From the NCBI RefSeq assembly GCF_040219335.1, contig NZ_JAVJSQ010000044.1:1-64000 (forward strand): 64,000 bases of DNA, written 5' to 3'. Position numbers and translations under genes: made by a program. The notes beneath the pieces are model-generated. The model saw only the letters and a program-made list of their open reading frames with translations, did no database searches and was not told the origin of the DNA. The stretch is from Gimesia sp. (lineage in GTDB: Bacteria > Planctomycetota > Planctomycetia > Planctomycetales > Planctomycetaceae). This document shows positions 8,375 through 18,200 of the stretch, piece by piece; the stretch's first letter is position 1; the number at the start of each line of letters is the position of its first letter.

Positions 8375-8413
8375 TGAGGAGACCGTTTACATCTCGCTTG
8401 AGATTACTCCTCA
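8375..8413 (+). promoter_or_regulatory. Nested hairpin upstream of pglX
   Basis: Outer arms TGAGGAG (8375-8381) and CTCCTCA (8407-8413) enclose a second perfect stem, ATCTC/GAGAT (8391-8395/8400-8404), with a GCTT loop. It sits in the AT-rich 290-bp gap between pglW and pglX, 70 bp ahead of the pglX start. It is not followed by a T-run, so it is more likely a regulatory or mRNA-processing structure than a terminator. The arms are purine-rich like a ribosome site, but no start codon follows closely. Function is unknown. Confidence 0.45.
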
Positions 8414-8483
8414 CACATATATCTAGTGTTGCTGAATTAATTTTCAGAAACTAATTTCAAAATAATTTGAGCTTTATAAATCC

Positions 8484-11400
8484 ATGATCAACCGCAGTGC
8501 TCTCCTCTCCGATCTCCAGAAACTCCTTAAACGGCTCGAGGCCGATCTGCTCGAACGCAGTGAATCAGCCGACGTCCCCGCGGTCGGGGAGACGCTCCGC
8601 ACCGAGTACGAACAGGCCCGCACTGCCGAACGGACCGCCCAGAACTATGAAGACTGGCGCAGCGACGCCATCACCCAGGCCGCCGCTGCCTGGGTCCTCT
8701 CGGCGGTCTTTGTCCGCTTCCTCGAAGACAACCAGCTCATCGAGCCCCCCCGCTTCTCCGGCCCCGGCGATCAGCTGCAGCGGGCCCGCGATGAACGCGA
8801 ACTCTATTTCCGCGCCCATCCCACCGAGACCGATCGCGAATACCTGCTCGCCGTCTTTGATGAACTCGCCACGCTCCCCGGCACCCGCGAAGTCTTCGGC
8901 GAACACAACCCGCTCCGCGAACTCCCGCAGTGGCTCTCCGGTGATGCCGCGGGCGAACTGCTCGCCTTCTTCCAGAAGATCGACGCCAACGCCGGCGGAC
9001 TCGTCCACGACTTCACCGATGCCGACTGGGACACCCGCTTCCTGGGCGATCTCTACCAGGACCTCTCCGAAGCGGCCCGCAAGAAATACGCCCTGCTGCA
9101 GACCCCCGAGTTCGTCGAAGAATTCATCCTCGACCGCACTCTCGAACCGGCGCTCGACGAGTTCGGCCTCGACGCGCCCCCCGTCACCGACGCCCAGGGC
9201 ACCGCAGTCACCCCCGCCGGCTTCCGCATGATCGACCCGGCCTGCGGCAGCGGCCACTTTCTGCTCGGCACCTTCCCCCGCCTGCTCGACCGCTGGTACC
9301 GCAAAGAGCCCGGCGGCAAAGTCCGCGACCTCGTCCAGAAAACCCTCGACAGCATTCACGGCGTCGACGTCAACCCCTACGCCATCGCCATCGCCCGCTT
9401 CCGCCTGCTCCTCAAAGCCATGCAGGCCTGCGACATTCACCAGCTCAAAAACGCCCCCGCCTTCACGCTCCACCTGGCCTGCGGCGACTCACTGCTCCAC
9501 AGCCCCCTCCGCGGCGGACAGCAGGTCTTCGACTTCGAACTCACCAGCGACGACGCCGAATGCGAACACGCCTACCAGAGCGAAGACCTCCCCGCCCTCA
9601 AACAGTCGCTCCGCTCCGGCATCTACCACGCCGTCGTCGCTAATCCGCCGTACATCACCCCCAAAGACCGGCAGCTCAACCAGCGCTACCGCACGCGCTT
9701 CGAATCCTGCCACATGAAGTACTCCCTGGCTGTCCCCTTTCTGGAACGCATCTTCCGCCTGGCCGTCACCGGCGGCTTCACGGGACAGATTACCGCCAAC
9801 AGTTTCATGAAACGGGAGTTCGGCAAAAAACTGATCGAACAGTTCTTTCCGCAGATCGACCTGACCCACGTCATCGACACCAGCGGCGCGTACATCCCGG
9901 GCCACGGCACTCCCACCGTGATCCTCTTCGGCCGCCACCGCAAACCGGTCACCAGCACCATCCGCACCGTCATGGGCATCCGCGGCGAGCCGAGTACCCC
10001 CAAAGATCCCGCTCAGGGACTCGTCTGGTCCGCCATCGTTGATCAGATTGACCGCGTTGATTCCGAAAGTGATTTTATGAGTGTTGCGGATTCAGAACGG
10101 GTACTGTTTCATAAGCATCCCTGGTCGATTGGAGGGGGAGGTGCATCTGAACTCAAAGAAAAACTAGAAAACATAGCCACATCGATATTAAACACTTATT
10201 CAAATTCGATTGGATTCGCAAGTTTCACCGGGCAAGATGATGCCTTCGTTAGTGATTCACAATGTTTTCTGAGAGCTAATATCTCCCCCCAACATATTAA
10301 GCCATTTGTCGTCGGAGACAGCATCAGGGACTGGTCGATGACAACAACAGAATCAGCGTTTACTCCATATGATAGCAGTTATGACCCAATAACATTAGAG
10401 ACTGGAGCCCCTTGGGGACGATGGATCTGGTTTATGCGAACCGTAATTGGTGGTGTGGTTTCTTTCGGAGGGAGAACCCGATTGGAATGTGGGGATAAGT
10501 GGTGGACATGGTACCGATGGATTCCAGAAAAATACATTATTAAACTATCAATAACTTATGCAGAAGTGGCTACACATAATCATTTTTTCTTAGACCGTGG
10601 CGGGAAAACATATAATCGTACTGCTCCGGTCATTAAATTACCGGAAGATTGCTTAGAAAAAGATCACCTATCTTTGCTAGGACTACTTAATAGCTCGACT
10701 GCCTGTTTTTGGATGAAACAGGTTTGTCATCAGAAACAAATGATGGGGGGAGATGGAATTCGTATCGAGTCAAAGGCTAAAGTCCCTTATGCTTTTAATG
10801 GAACAGCACTCGGAAAATTGCCAATTCCAGAAAGCTGGACCAAAGGAGCATTACGCGACCGACTGTTAGATCTAACGAAAGAGATGGATCAAGCCACTCA
10901 GAAGTACAGTGATTTGAAAGCCGCAGCTGTCTTCTGTGCAAACAATCTCACCAAGGATTCTATTTTAAAAGCCTGGGAAGAAAACCAGCGCCAAAGACAG
11001 AAGCTCCGTTCACGTCAGATCTTTCTACAAGAGCAGATCGATTTCACTGTCTACCGAATGTTCGATCTCATCCCCGACAGTCTGATTGGTGAGGAGACAG
11101 ATCAAATTGATTTCGATCTTACAGCTGGAGCACGTCCCTTCTGCATTCATGCGAGTAAAAATGAAGATGGATTCGATGTGCCTGCATCGGTTCCGGAAGA
11201 CTGGCCAGAAGAAATTCAGGCACTGTGGAACGCGCGTCTCAAAGAACTGGAATCGAATAAGTCACTTCGACTGATCGAGAGTTCCATGTACAAGCGACGC
11301 TGGATTGGTCGACAAGGTCTGTTCAATCATCAACGTTCAGATAATGAACTACTTGATGCAGCAAAGAACTGGCTGCTGGATCGGCTGGAGCGGTATTTTG

Positions 11401-12236
11401 ATTTTGACGGGCGGATGAATCCCGAGGGGACGCCGACCGCCGAGATCGACATCCAGCTCATCAGCATCGCCCAGCTCGCCGACATCGCCCGCCGCGATCC
11501 GCAGTTCCTGGAAGTCGGGGCCGTCTACCGCGATGACAGTGCCTTCGACGTGCAGCGGCTCATCGACGAACTCGTCCACGCCGAACAGGTCCCCCTGCTC
11601 CCCATTCTCCGCTACAAACCCGCCGGACTCCGCAAACGCGCTGAGTGGGAACAGACCTGGGAACTCCAGCGCCGCGAAGACGCCATCGACGCCCGCTCCC
11701 AGCTCCCCGAGGACGATCCCCAATACCTCACCCCCCAGGCAGCCCAGGATCTCAAACAGGCCGAGGTCGGCGACATCCCCGTCCCCCCGAAATATAAGAG
11801 CAGCGATTTCCTCTCCACCGGCGGCGTCCGCTACTGGGCCCTCCGCGGCAAGCTCGACGTCCCCAGGGAACGCTGGATCAGCTTCCCCCACTGCGAGGGC
11901 CCCGACGGCACCCCCGTCATCGCCTGGGCCGGCTACGACCACCTGCAACTCGCCCGCGCCATCAGCGCCTACTTTGTCGAAGTCCAGGAACAGTTCGGCG
12001 GCCGCGACGACCCCCGCCTGATCCCCCTGCTGGCCTGCCTGGAAGAGCTGCTCCCCTGGCTCAAACAATGGCACCACGACCTCGACCCCGAATTCAACCA
12101 GCGCATGGACGAAGTCTTCGCAGGCTTCCTCACCACCGAAGCCAAAGCATTAGATATGACCATCGACCAGATCAAAAACTGGCAACCACCCAAAAAGACA
12201 AAGAAAACAGCAACCAAACGAAAGGCGAAGAAATGA
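8484..12236 (+). CDS. pglX: BREX type 2 PglX: adenine-specific DNA methyltransferase
   Basis: PglX (1250 aa) modifies host DNA at a non-palindromic site so that BREX spares it. The catalytic core shows motif I DPACGSGHFLLG (about 250), the motif-II region HGVDVNPYAIAIARFRLLL (about 291) and the N6-adenine motif NPPY (about 387). The segment after the catalytic core, roughly 10030-11400 (residues 515-970), is the expected target-recognition region and is strikingly more AT-rich than both flanks, which are GC-rich with C/G third positions. This suggests the specificity segment was exchanged by transfer. The C-terminus is Lys-rich. Its TGA overlaps the ATG of the next gene (ATGA, 12233-12236), although that gene is an accessory insert rather than pglY. 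Confidence 0.93.
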   Translation: MINRSALLSDLQKLLKRLEADLLERSESADVPAVGETLRTEYEQARTAERTAQNYEDWRSDAITQAAAAWVLSAVFVRFLEDNQLIEPPRFSGPGDQLQRARDERELYFRAHPTETDREYLLAVFDELATLPGTREVFGEHNPLRELPQWLSGDAAGELLAFFQKIDANAGGLVHDFTDADWDTRFLGDLYQDLSEAARKKYALLQTPEFVEEFILDRTLEPALDEFGLDAPPVTDAQGTAVTPAGFRMIDPACGSGHFLLGTFPRLLDRWYRKEPGGKVRDLVQKTLDSIHGVDVNPYAIAIARFRLLLKAMQACDIHQLKNAPAFTLHLACGDSLLHSPLRGGQQVFDFELTSDDAECEHAYQSEDLPALKQSLRSGIYHAVVANPPYITPKDRQLNQRYRTRFESCHMKYSLAVPFLERIFRLAVTGGFTGQITANSFMKREFGKKLIEQFFPQIDLTHVIDTSGAYIPGHGTPTVILFGRHRKPVTSTIRTVMGIRGEPSTPKDPAQGLVWSAIVDQIDRVDSESDFMSVADSERVLFHKHPWSIGGGGASELKEKLENIATSILNTYSNSIGFASFTGQDDAFVSDSQCFLRANISPQHIKPFVVGDSIRDWSMTTTESAFTPYDSSYDPITLETGAPWGRWIWFMRTVIGGVVSFGGRTRLECGDKWWTWYRWIPEKYIIKLSITYAEVATHNHFFLDRGGKTYNRTAPVIKLPEDCLEKDHLSLLGLLNSSTACFWMKQVCHQKQMMGGDGIRIESKAKVPYAFNGTALGKLPIPESWTKGALRDRLLDLTKEMDQATQKYSDLKAAAVFCANNLTKDSILKAWEENQRQRQKLRSRQIFLQEQIDFTVYRMFDLIPDSLIGEETDQIDFDLTAGARPFCIHASKNEDGFDVPASVPEDWPEEIQALWNARLKELESNKSLRLIESSMYKRRWIGRQGLFNHQRSDNELLDAAKNWLLDRLERYFDFDGRMNPEGTPTAEIDIQLISIAQLADIARRDPQFLEVGAVYRDDSAFDVQRLIDELVHAEQVPLLPILRYKPAGLRKRAEWEQTWELQRREDAIDARSQLPEDDPQYLTPQAAQDLKQAEVGDIPVPPKYKSSDFLSTGGVRYWALRGKLDVPRERWISFPHCEGPDGTPVIAWAGYDHLQLARAISAYFVEVQEQFGGRDDPRLIPLLACLEELLPWLKQWHHDLDPEFNQRMDEVFAGFLTTEAKALDMTIDQIKNWQPPKKTKKTATKRKAKK

Positions 12237-13060
12237 CGGAGCCAGAACAGCCCGCAAAATACACGCCTCCCCAAATCGCCTACGGCATCGATATTGGTAT
12301 GTATCGTCATGATGAAAAACATGAAATTGACGACTCAACAACGCTAGCTTGGGCCAGAGTTAAAACGACAGCGAAATTGGTATCCAGTAAGGAAAATGGG
12401 GAGACCGTATACCATATCGATACTACTGACGATTACATGTCAGGAAATGACATGCGAAAATTAGTAGATCAGATCTGCGTAGATTTGAATTCTCAAAAGC
12501 GGATCGCCATAGGAATGGAAGCCCCCATGTGGCAACCAGTTCCTGAGTCAAACGCAGGTACAGTCTTTGATCTATTTCCTGCACGATTTGCTGCAGAAGA
12601 CAGAGAAATCAATAAGCAGAATCGGAGATGGTATAAGTTTGGTGGTGCAACCTCTTCGGTAAAAGCAATTTCAATAGGTTATATGCTTTTTAATGACATA
12701 AAAGATGCCATTAAAAAGAAATCGATTACAACTTTCCATAAGACTACTGCCGATATCGAACTCTTCGAAGGTTTTGTAACCGGAGATTGGAAACTACCTC
12801 GCAAAAAAAGGTGTGGATTCAATAGCCACAGTTGGGATGCAGCACTAACCGCACTCGGATATCACTACGCCAGAAATAAGAACCAAAAAAAGCGTAAACA
12901 GGCTTTGATCCATAAAGCGGAAAGTTCGGACGATACAATCATTTCCCACTGGAAAACGATTCTGGATCAGGTTGGGCTAAAAAAACATCAGTGTGATCAA
13001 GACTGTTTGGTAGTCGGTTTCGCCAAGCACGATGAAACCTTACGTGAAACGGGATCTTAG
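12233..13060 (+). CDS. RNase H-fold-like (DUF429-like) protein inserted in BREX
   Basis: This 275-aa protein is not confidently assigned. The pattern GIDIG (Asp20), IGMEAPM (Glu96) and SWDAALTALGYHYA (Asp202) has the spacing of an RNase H-like fold nuclease of the DUF429 kind; DLFPARF lies between. Acidic positions that could bind metal are therefore present, but activity is inference. The open frame extends upstream inside pglX; the ATG at 12233 is chosen because it forms an ATGA overlap with the pglX stop. Its stop is one base before the next gene. Base composition is AT-rich like the next two genes and unlike pglW, pglY and pglZ. The three genes look like one transferred cassette translated together with pglX. 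Confidence 0.7.
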   Translation: MTEPEQPAKYTPPQIAYGIDIGMYRHDEKHEIDDSTTLAWARVKTTAKLVSSKENGETVYHIDTTDDYMSGNDMRKLVDQICVDLNSQKRIAIGMEAPMWQPVPESNAGTVFDLFPARFAAEDREINKQNRRWYKFGGATSSVKAISIGYMLFNDIKDAIKKKSITTFHKTTADIELFEGFVTGDWKLPRKKRCGFNSHSWDAALTALGYHYARNKNQKKRKQALIHKAESSDDTIISHWKTILDQVGLKKHQCDQDCLVVGFAKHDETLRETGS

Positions 13061-13061
13061 C

Positions 13062-14333
13062 ATGTATATCAATAGCATTACCCTGAAAAATATTCGCACT
13101 TTCGCAGCAGAAAGCACCATTCACTTTAACTACCCAGAGAGAGTGTATGGGGAAGATAAACCGATTAAGCAGGCACCTAAACTAAAAAACGTCAATCTGC
13201 TTTTCGGTGAGAACTCCACTGGTAAATCGACTGTTCTTGAAGTCATTGCACTGGCATCTCTGGGCCCTGCAATTATTGAATCACGCATTGATCCCAAACC
13301 ACTAGTTCGCCTCATCCCTTCTCAGCGTAAACCTTCAGAAGCAGAGAAAAGTGAAATAGGAACGATTAGAGCATTCTTTACTCTACATGAAGGTGAATTC
13401 GATTCGATAGTTCCACCGTCCAGTCGTGGGTTCTCCAGTGAACTGCTTATTTCTAAAAAAGGTAAACTAGAGAATATTGAGCACAAAGAAAACAAAAACA
13501 TTAGATGGAAACAGGTTTACGAAGACGAAAACGCCGCTTTTTTTATTGTTGCATACGGGACTTCACGAAGAGGATCTCTTGATAGTGAGAGGTCAAAAAA
13601 TCTCAGAAATCGAACGCACTACTGGCGAACCGATCGAATAAACAGCATCATTAAAGATGAATTTACCTTGGTAGATTTTTGGGAATGGTTTGTAAACCAC
13701 AAAAGAAGAAAAAAGCGTTCTGAACTTATAGTTAAGCTCATAAATCGCGCCTTAGCAAAAAGCCAGTTGAAATATGAAGGTAATTGGAATGAGGATGATT
13801 GTCTTTTCACTCGTGGTGGAATGGAAATCCCGTTACGTAGTCTTTCCGATGGATACAAGGGTTTTTTAAGTTGGATTACTGATCTTCTTTACCACCTCGA
13901 GTATATCAGTCTTAGAACTAAAATCAGTATGCAAAATATCCCGGGGATTGTGCTTGTTGATGAAATCGATTTACATCTTCATCCAAGATGGCAAATGGAT
14001 GTGATATCTCAACTAGCTAATACGTTTCCTCGATTACAATTCATTTTCACATCACACAGTCCATTGATCGCTGGCTCAGTTGAATGGATGAATATCACTC
14101 GGCTTAGTTTAGATCGTTTTCACAGGACAGTAGTCGATCTATTTGAAGAACCGATACATGGTCTAGATGCCGATCAAATTCTTGTTTCAACACTTTTTGG
14201 ATTAGAATCGACTCGTGCTAGAGCGAAACAAAATCTTTTGGATGAGTTGCGCAATCGTGTTCGTAGAGGAGACAAAGGTGCTGCGAAAGAATTTCTATCA
14301 GAATTGGCCAGGGGCATAGAGGGTGAAAAATGA
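13062..14333 (+). CDS. ptuA: AAA_21/ABC-type ATPase, Septu PtuA-like
   Basis: This 423-aa ATPase belongs to the SMC/OLD-like AAA_21 group. It has Walker A FGENSTGKSTVLE (residues 47-59), an ABC-signature-like LSDGYKG (about 259), Walker B VLVDEIDLHLHPRWQ (about 295) and the switch His in TSHSPLIAGS (about 330). Paired with an HNH nuclease through an ATGA overlap, it matches the layout of Septu defence (PtuA/PtuB), in which the ATPase controls the nuclease. The same pair occurs as effector in some retrons, but no reverse transcriptase is present here. It is a little shorter than classic PtuA. ATG 13062 (MYINSITLKNIRTF) is preferred over 13032 because it starts one base after the preceding stop and begins at the usual first beta-strand. 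The gene is AT-rich. The ptuA name is by analogy. Confidence 0.72.
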   Translation: MYINSITLKNIRTFAAESTIHFNYPERVYGEDKPIKQAPKLKNVNLLFGENSTGKSTVLEVIALASLGPAIIESRIDPKPLVRLIPSQRKPSEAEKSEIGTIRAFFTLHEGEFDSIVPPSSRGFSSELLISKKGKLENIEHKENKNIRWKQVYEDENAAFFIVAYGTSRRGSLDSERSKNLRNRTHYWRTDRINSIIKDEFTLVDFWEWFVNHKRRKKRSELIVKLINRALAKSQLKYEGNWNEDDCLFTRGGMEIPLRSLSDGYKGFLSWITDLLYHLEYISLRTKISMQNIPGIVLVDEIDLHLHPRWQMDVISQLANTFPRLQFIFTSHSPLIAGSVEWMNITRLSLDRFHRTVVDLFEEPIHGLDADQILVSTLFGLESTRARAKQNLLDELRNRVRRGDKGAAKEFLSELARGIEGEK

Positions 14334-15202
14334 TCCGAATAAAAATCGATTCAAAACGCCTTGAAAAAATGATCTCAAAAGAAGATGCCGGCTGGATTCA
14401 AAACGCGAAAGACAAAACTAAAGAATTGGAATTAAACACAACATTGAAGATTGAAAACATCTGGCGTCCAATTAAAAAAGCATTTATGGATCTCCAGTAT
14501 TCGAAATGCATTTATTGTGAGAAGAAAATTGAAAAAAATAAGTATGAGCAAGATGTTGAGCATTTTCGCCCAAAAAACAGAGCCGATTCATGGGTCGCCT
14601 CAAAATCATTGATTGAAGAAGAAAAAATTCTGATCAAAAACCCCACTTCAGGATCGGAGCCTGGTTATCGATTACTAGCCTATAACTATTTTAATTATGC
14701 TGCATCATGCAAAGCATGTAATTTAGATCGGAAGAAATGCTTTTTTCCAATAGCAGGTAAAGTAAGAATGAACCATTCAAAGAATCCTGCAAGAATGAAA
14801 AGCGAAAATTCTTATTTGATTTACCCCATCAGTGATCTCGACGAAGACCCGGAAAAATTGATCGAATTTGAAGGAGTGCTACCCAAAGCTAAAGCATCGA
14901 ATGGATTTAGCAGGAAGCGTGCTTTGGTCACAATTGAGCTTTTTGAACTTGATAAACGCTCTTTTTTACTAAGAGAAAGAGCCGAAATGCTATATTGGTT
15001 ATTCAAAGCACTTAAGCAATATGACGATGGCAATTCCGCTGAGAAAAAGGAAGCTCAGATAATAGTTCAGGAATACACTTCCGGAGCAGAGAAACACACT
15101 AATTGTATGCGATGTTTTAAAAAATTATATAGAAAGAATTTTTCAGAAGCTGAAAGTATAGCAAAAAAAGCGTTTGCTTTCTGGAAAAGCAAGTCCTGCT
15201 GA
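14330..15202 (+). CDS. ptuB: HNH endonuclease of TIGR02646/PtuB type
   Basis: This 290-aa protein carries a zinc-finger HNH nuclease core. CIYCEKK (about 61) supplies the first Cys pair, DVEHFRPKNR (about 75) the catalytic His, YNYFNYAASCKACN (about 117-130) the second Cys pair and Asn, and KKCFFPI follows. This is the pattern of TIGR02646-type HNH proteins, to which Septu PtuB belongs. It overlaps the ATPase gene by ATGA (14330-14333), so the two are translationally coupled. A DNA- or tRNA-cleaving effector role unleashed on infection is the family expectation; the target cannot be read from sequence. It is strongly AT-rich and Lys-rich, unlike pglY 45 bp downstream. Confidence 0.75.
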   Translation: MIRIKIDSKRLEKMISKEDAGWIQNAKDKTKELELNTTLKIENIWRPIKKAFMDLQYSKCIYCEKKIEKNKYEQDVEHFRPKNRADSWVASKSLIEEEKILIKNPTSGSEPGYRLLAYNYFNYAASCKACNLDRKKCFFPIAGKVRMNHSKNPARMKSENSYLIYPISDLDEDPEKLIEFEGVLPKAKASNGFSRKRALVTIELFELDKRSFLLRERAEMLYWLFKALKQYDDGNSAEKKEAQIIVQEYTSGAEKHTNCMRCFKKLYRKNFSEAESIAKKAFAFWKSKSC

Positions 15203-15247
15203 CAATTGAATCAACATCGCTAATTATTCATAAAGTAAAAACCATCC

Positions 15248-18200
15248 ATGACTCTCATCAAAGAACTCATCAACATCCCCGAGCGTGTGCAAAAAGGGGA
15301 TTTTGTTCTCAGGCTCGCTGAAGACATTGACCGGCCCGAGGTCGTCCTCGATCATTACGTGGTCACCCCCGAGCTGGCGAACTGCTTTGACAGCGCCCTC
15401 TCGTTTATCGGCAACGCCGTACAGAACCGCTCCAGCAAGGCCAGCTACCTGCACGGGAGCTTCGGTTCCGGTAAGAGTCATTTCATGGCCGTCCTGCATC
15501 TGATCCTCCAGGGAAACACCGCCGCCCGCAGTATTCCCGAACTGGCCGCCGTCATTCAGAAACACAACCCCTGGCTCGGCGGCAAAAAGTTCCTGCTCGT
15601 CCCCTATCACATGATCGGCGCCCACGACATGGAATCGGGCATCCTCGGCAACTACGTCGACTTCATGCGCCGCACGCATCCCGAGGCACCCACGCCCCCC
15701 GTCTATCTCTCCGCCTCCCTCATCGAACAGGCACAGAACGAACGCGAAAACTACGGCGACGATCTCTTCTTCAAACGCCTCAACAGCGACCAGAGCACCA
15801 GCAGCGGCGGCTGGGGAGATCTCGAAAGCACCTGGACCGCGGAAACCTTCGAAGCCGCTGCCGCCGCTGACCCCGATTCGGAACAGCACCTCAAGCTTGT
15901 CAGCACCCTGCTCAAAACGGTCGCGTCTTCACACGCCGAGGTCGTCAGCCAGCGCGGTGGAAACTTCGTCCGCTTCGACAAAGGCCTCTCCCTGATCAGC
16001 CAGCACGCCCACAGCCTGGGCTACGACGCGTTAATCCTCTTCCTCGACGAACTCATCCTCTGGCTCGCCACCCGCTCGGCCGACCTCAGTTTCGTCCGCA
16101 GCGAAGCCGCCAAGCTCACCAACCTCGTCGAAGCCCAGTCCGCCGAACGCCCGATCCCGCTGATCAGCTTCGTCGCCCGCCAGCGCGATCTCCGCGAGCT
16201 GGTCGGCGATCATGTTCCCGGTGCCGAAAAACTCAGCTTCAGCGACTCGCTCGACTGGCAGCAGGGACGCTTCGACACCATCACCCTCGAAGACCGCAAC
16301 CTGCCCGCGATCGCGTCGAAACGTATCCTCAAGTGCAAAGACGAAGCCGCCCGCATCGAACTGGGCGCCGCCTTCGATAAGACCGCGCGGATGAAAGACA
16401 ACGTGATGAACATCCTGCTGACCCACGAGGGGAATCAGGAAATGTTCCGCCAGGTTTACCCCTTCAGCCCGGCACTCGTCCAGACGCTGATCGGCGTCTC
16501 CAGTGTGCTGCAGCGCGAACGGACCGCGCTCAAGGTGATGATGCAGCTGCTCGTCGATCATCGCGAGACACTCGAACTGGGTGAACTGATTCCGGTCGGC
16601 GATCTGTTCGATGTTGTCGCCCACGGCGATGAAGCCTTCAGCCCCGAAATGGCAATTCACTTCGACAACGCCAAGCGGCTCTACCACCTCAAGCTGCTCC
16701 CCCTGCTGGAAAAAGAACACAACATCCATCACGAGGACCTGGATACCCTCCCTTTCAACGACCCTAAACGCAAGGCCTTCCGCAACGATGACCGCCTGCT
16801 GAAAACGCTGCTGCTCTCGGCCCTGGTTCCCAACGTGGAATCTCTGCGGGCATTGAACGCCGAAAAACTGGCGGCCCTCAACCACGGCACCATCAAAACC
16901 CCCATCCCCGGCAAAGAAGCCGCCGAAGTGTTCCGTCGCTTCAAACACTGGTCGGGCAGCGTCGGCGAAATCCGCCTGGGTGATGAAAGCAACCCCACGA
17001 TCACCGTCCAGCTCTCCGGCGTCGATACCGAAAGCATCATCGAACAGGTCCGTCGTGAAGACAACCAGGGCAACCGCAGCCGCCTGATCCGGCAGATCCT
17101 CTTCGAACAGCTCGGTATCCAGGGCGAGGGAGAGTTCGAACAGTTCCACGAGTTCACCTGGCGGAACACCAGGCGCAGTTGCAACGTCCTGTTCCGCAAT
17201 ATCCGCGAGCTCCCCGACTCCTCACTCGAAAACGAAAGCAGCGACTGGAAGCTGGTCATCGACTTCCCCTTCGACGAGCCGGGGCACGGACCGCGCGACG
17301 ACATCAGCAGGCTGCAGAAGTATTCCCCCTCCAACCCGGAAGGCAGCCGTACGTTGTGCTGGGTCCCCTCCTTCTTCACCGCCGAAGCGCAAAAGGATGT
17401 GGGCATGCTCTACCTGCTCGACTTCCTGATGACCGGCGATCGCTTCAACGAATATTCGAATCATCTCTCCCCGCAGGATCGCCAGGCCGCCCGCACCATT
17501 CTGGAAAGCCAGCGTAACCAGCTGAGACAGCGCGTGCGCAACAACCTTGATGCCGCCTACGGTCTCGATCGGCACTCCAGTGATTCCATCGACAGCACCA
17601 ACGAACTCGAACTCAATCAGCATTATGTTTCCCTCAAAGACGGTTTCACTCCGCAACCACCGGTGGCAGCCAACCTCTCTGCCGCGATGGAGCACCTGCT
17701 CAGCCAGGCCCTGGAATACGAATTCCCGGCCGCCCCGCAGTTCGAAACCGAGATCAAAAAGAGCACGTTGAATAAAGTATTCGACCTGGTGGTGCAATCA
17801 ACCCAGACCCGGGATGGCCGGCTCGCCGTCGACAAATCGATGCGTCCCCTGTTAAGGCAGGTGGCGGTCCCGCTGCAGCTCGGCGAAATGGGCATCGACG
17901 CCACCCACTTCGTCCTCGGTCATCACTGGAAGTCGCACTTCATGAAGAAAGCCGCAGAAACCGGCAGCGAACTTTCAGTCTCCCAGTTCCGCAGATGGAT
18001 CGACGATCCCCGACCAATGGGACTGCCCACGGAAGCGCAGAACCTGGTGATCCTGCTCTACGCCGCCCAGGACAACCGGGTTCCCTACCTGCACGGTGCC
18101 CCGTATGAAGCAACGGTCAGCAACCTGCCCGACGCCTGCGAACTGCGCACGATTGCACTCCCACCGAAGCCCGACTGGGAGCAGGCGCTGGAACTCGCAG

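Noticed and set aside
12233-15202. Retron (reverse transcriptase with ncRNA) using the ATPase/HNH pair as effector
   Set aside because: No reverse-transcriptase gene with a YADD-type motif and no msr/msd-like inverted repeats are present nearby.
16031-17149. 372-codon - strand frame opposite pglY
   Set aside because: Antisense shadow; the Walker motifs are in pglY's frame.
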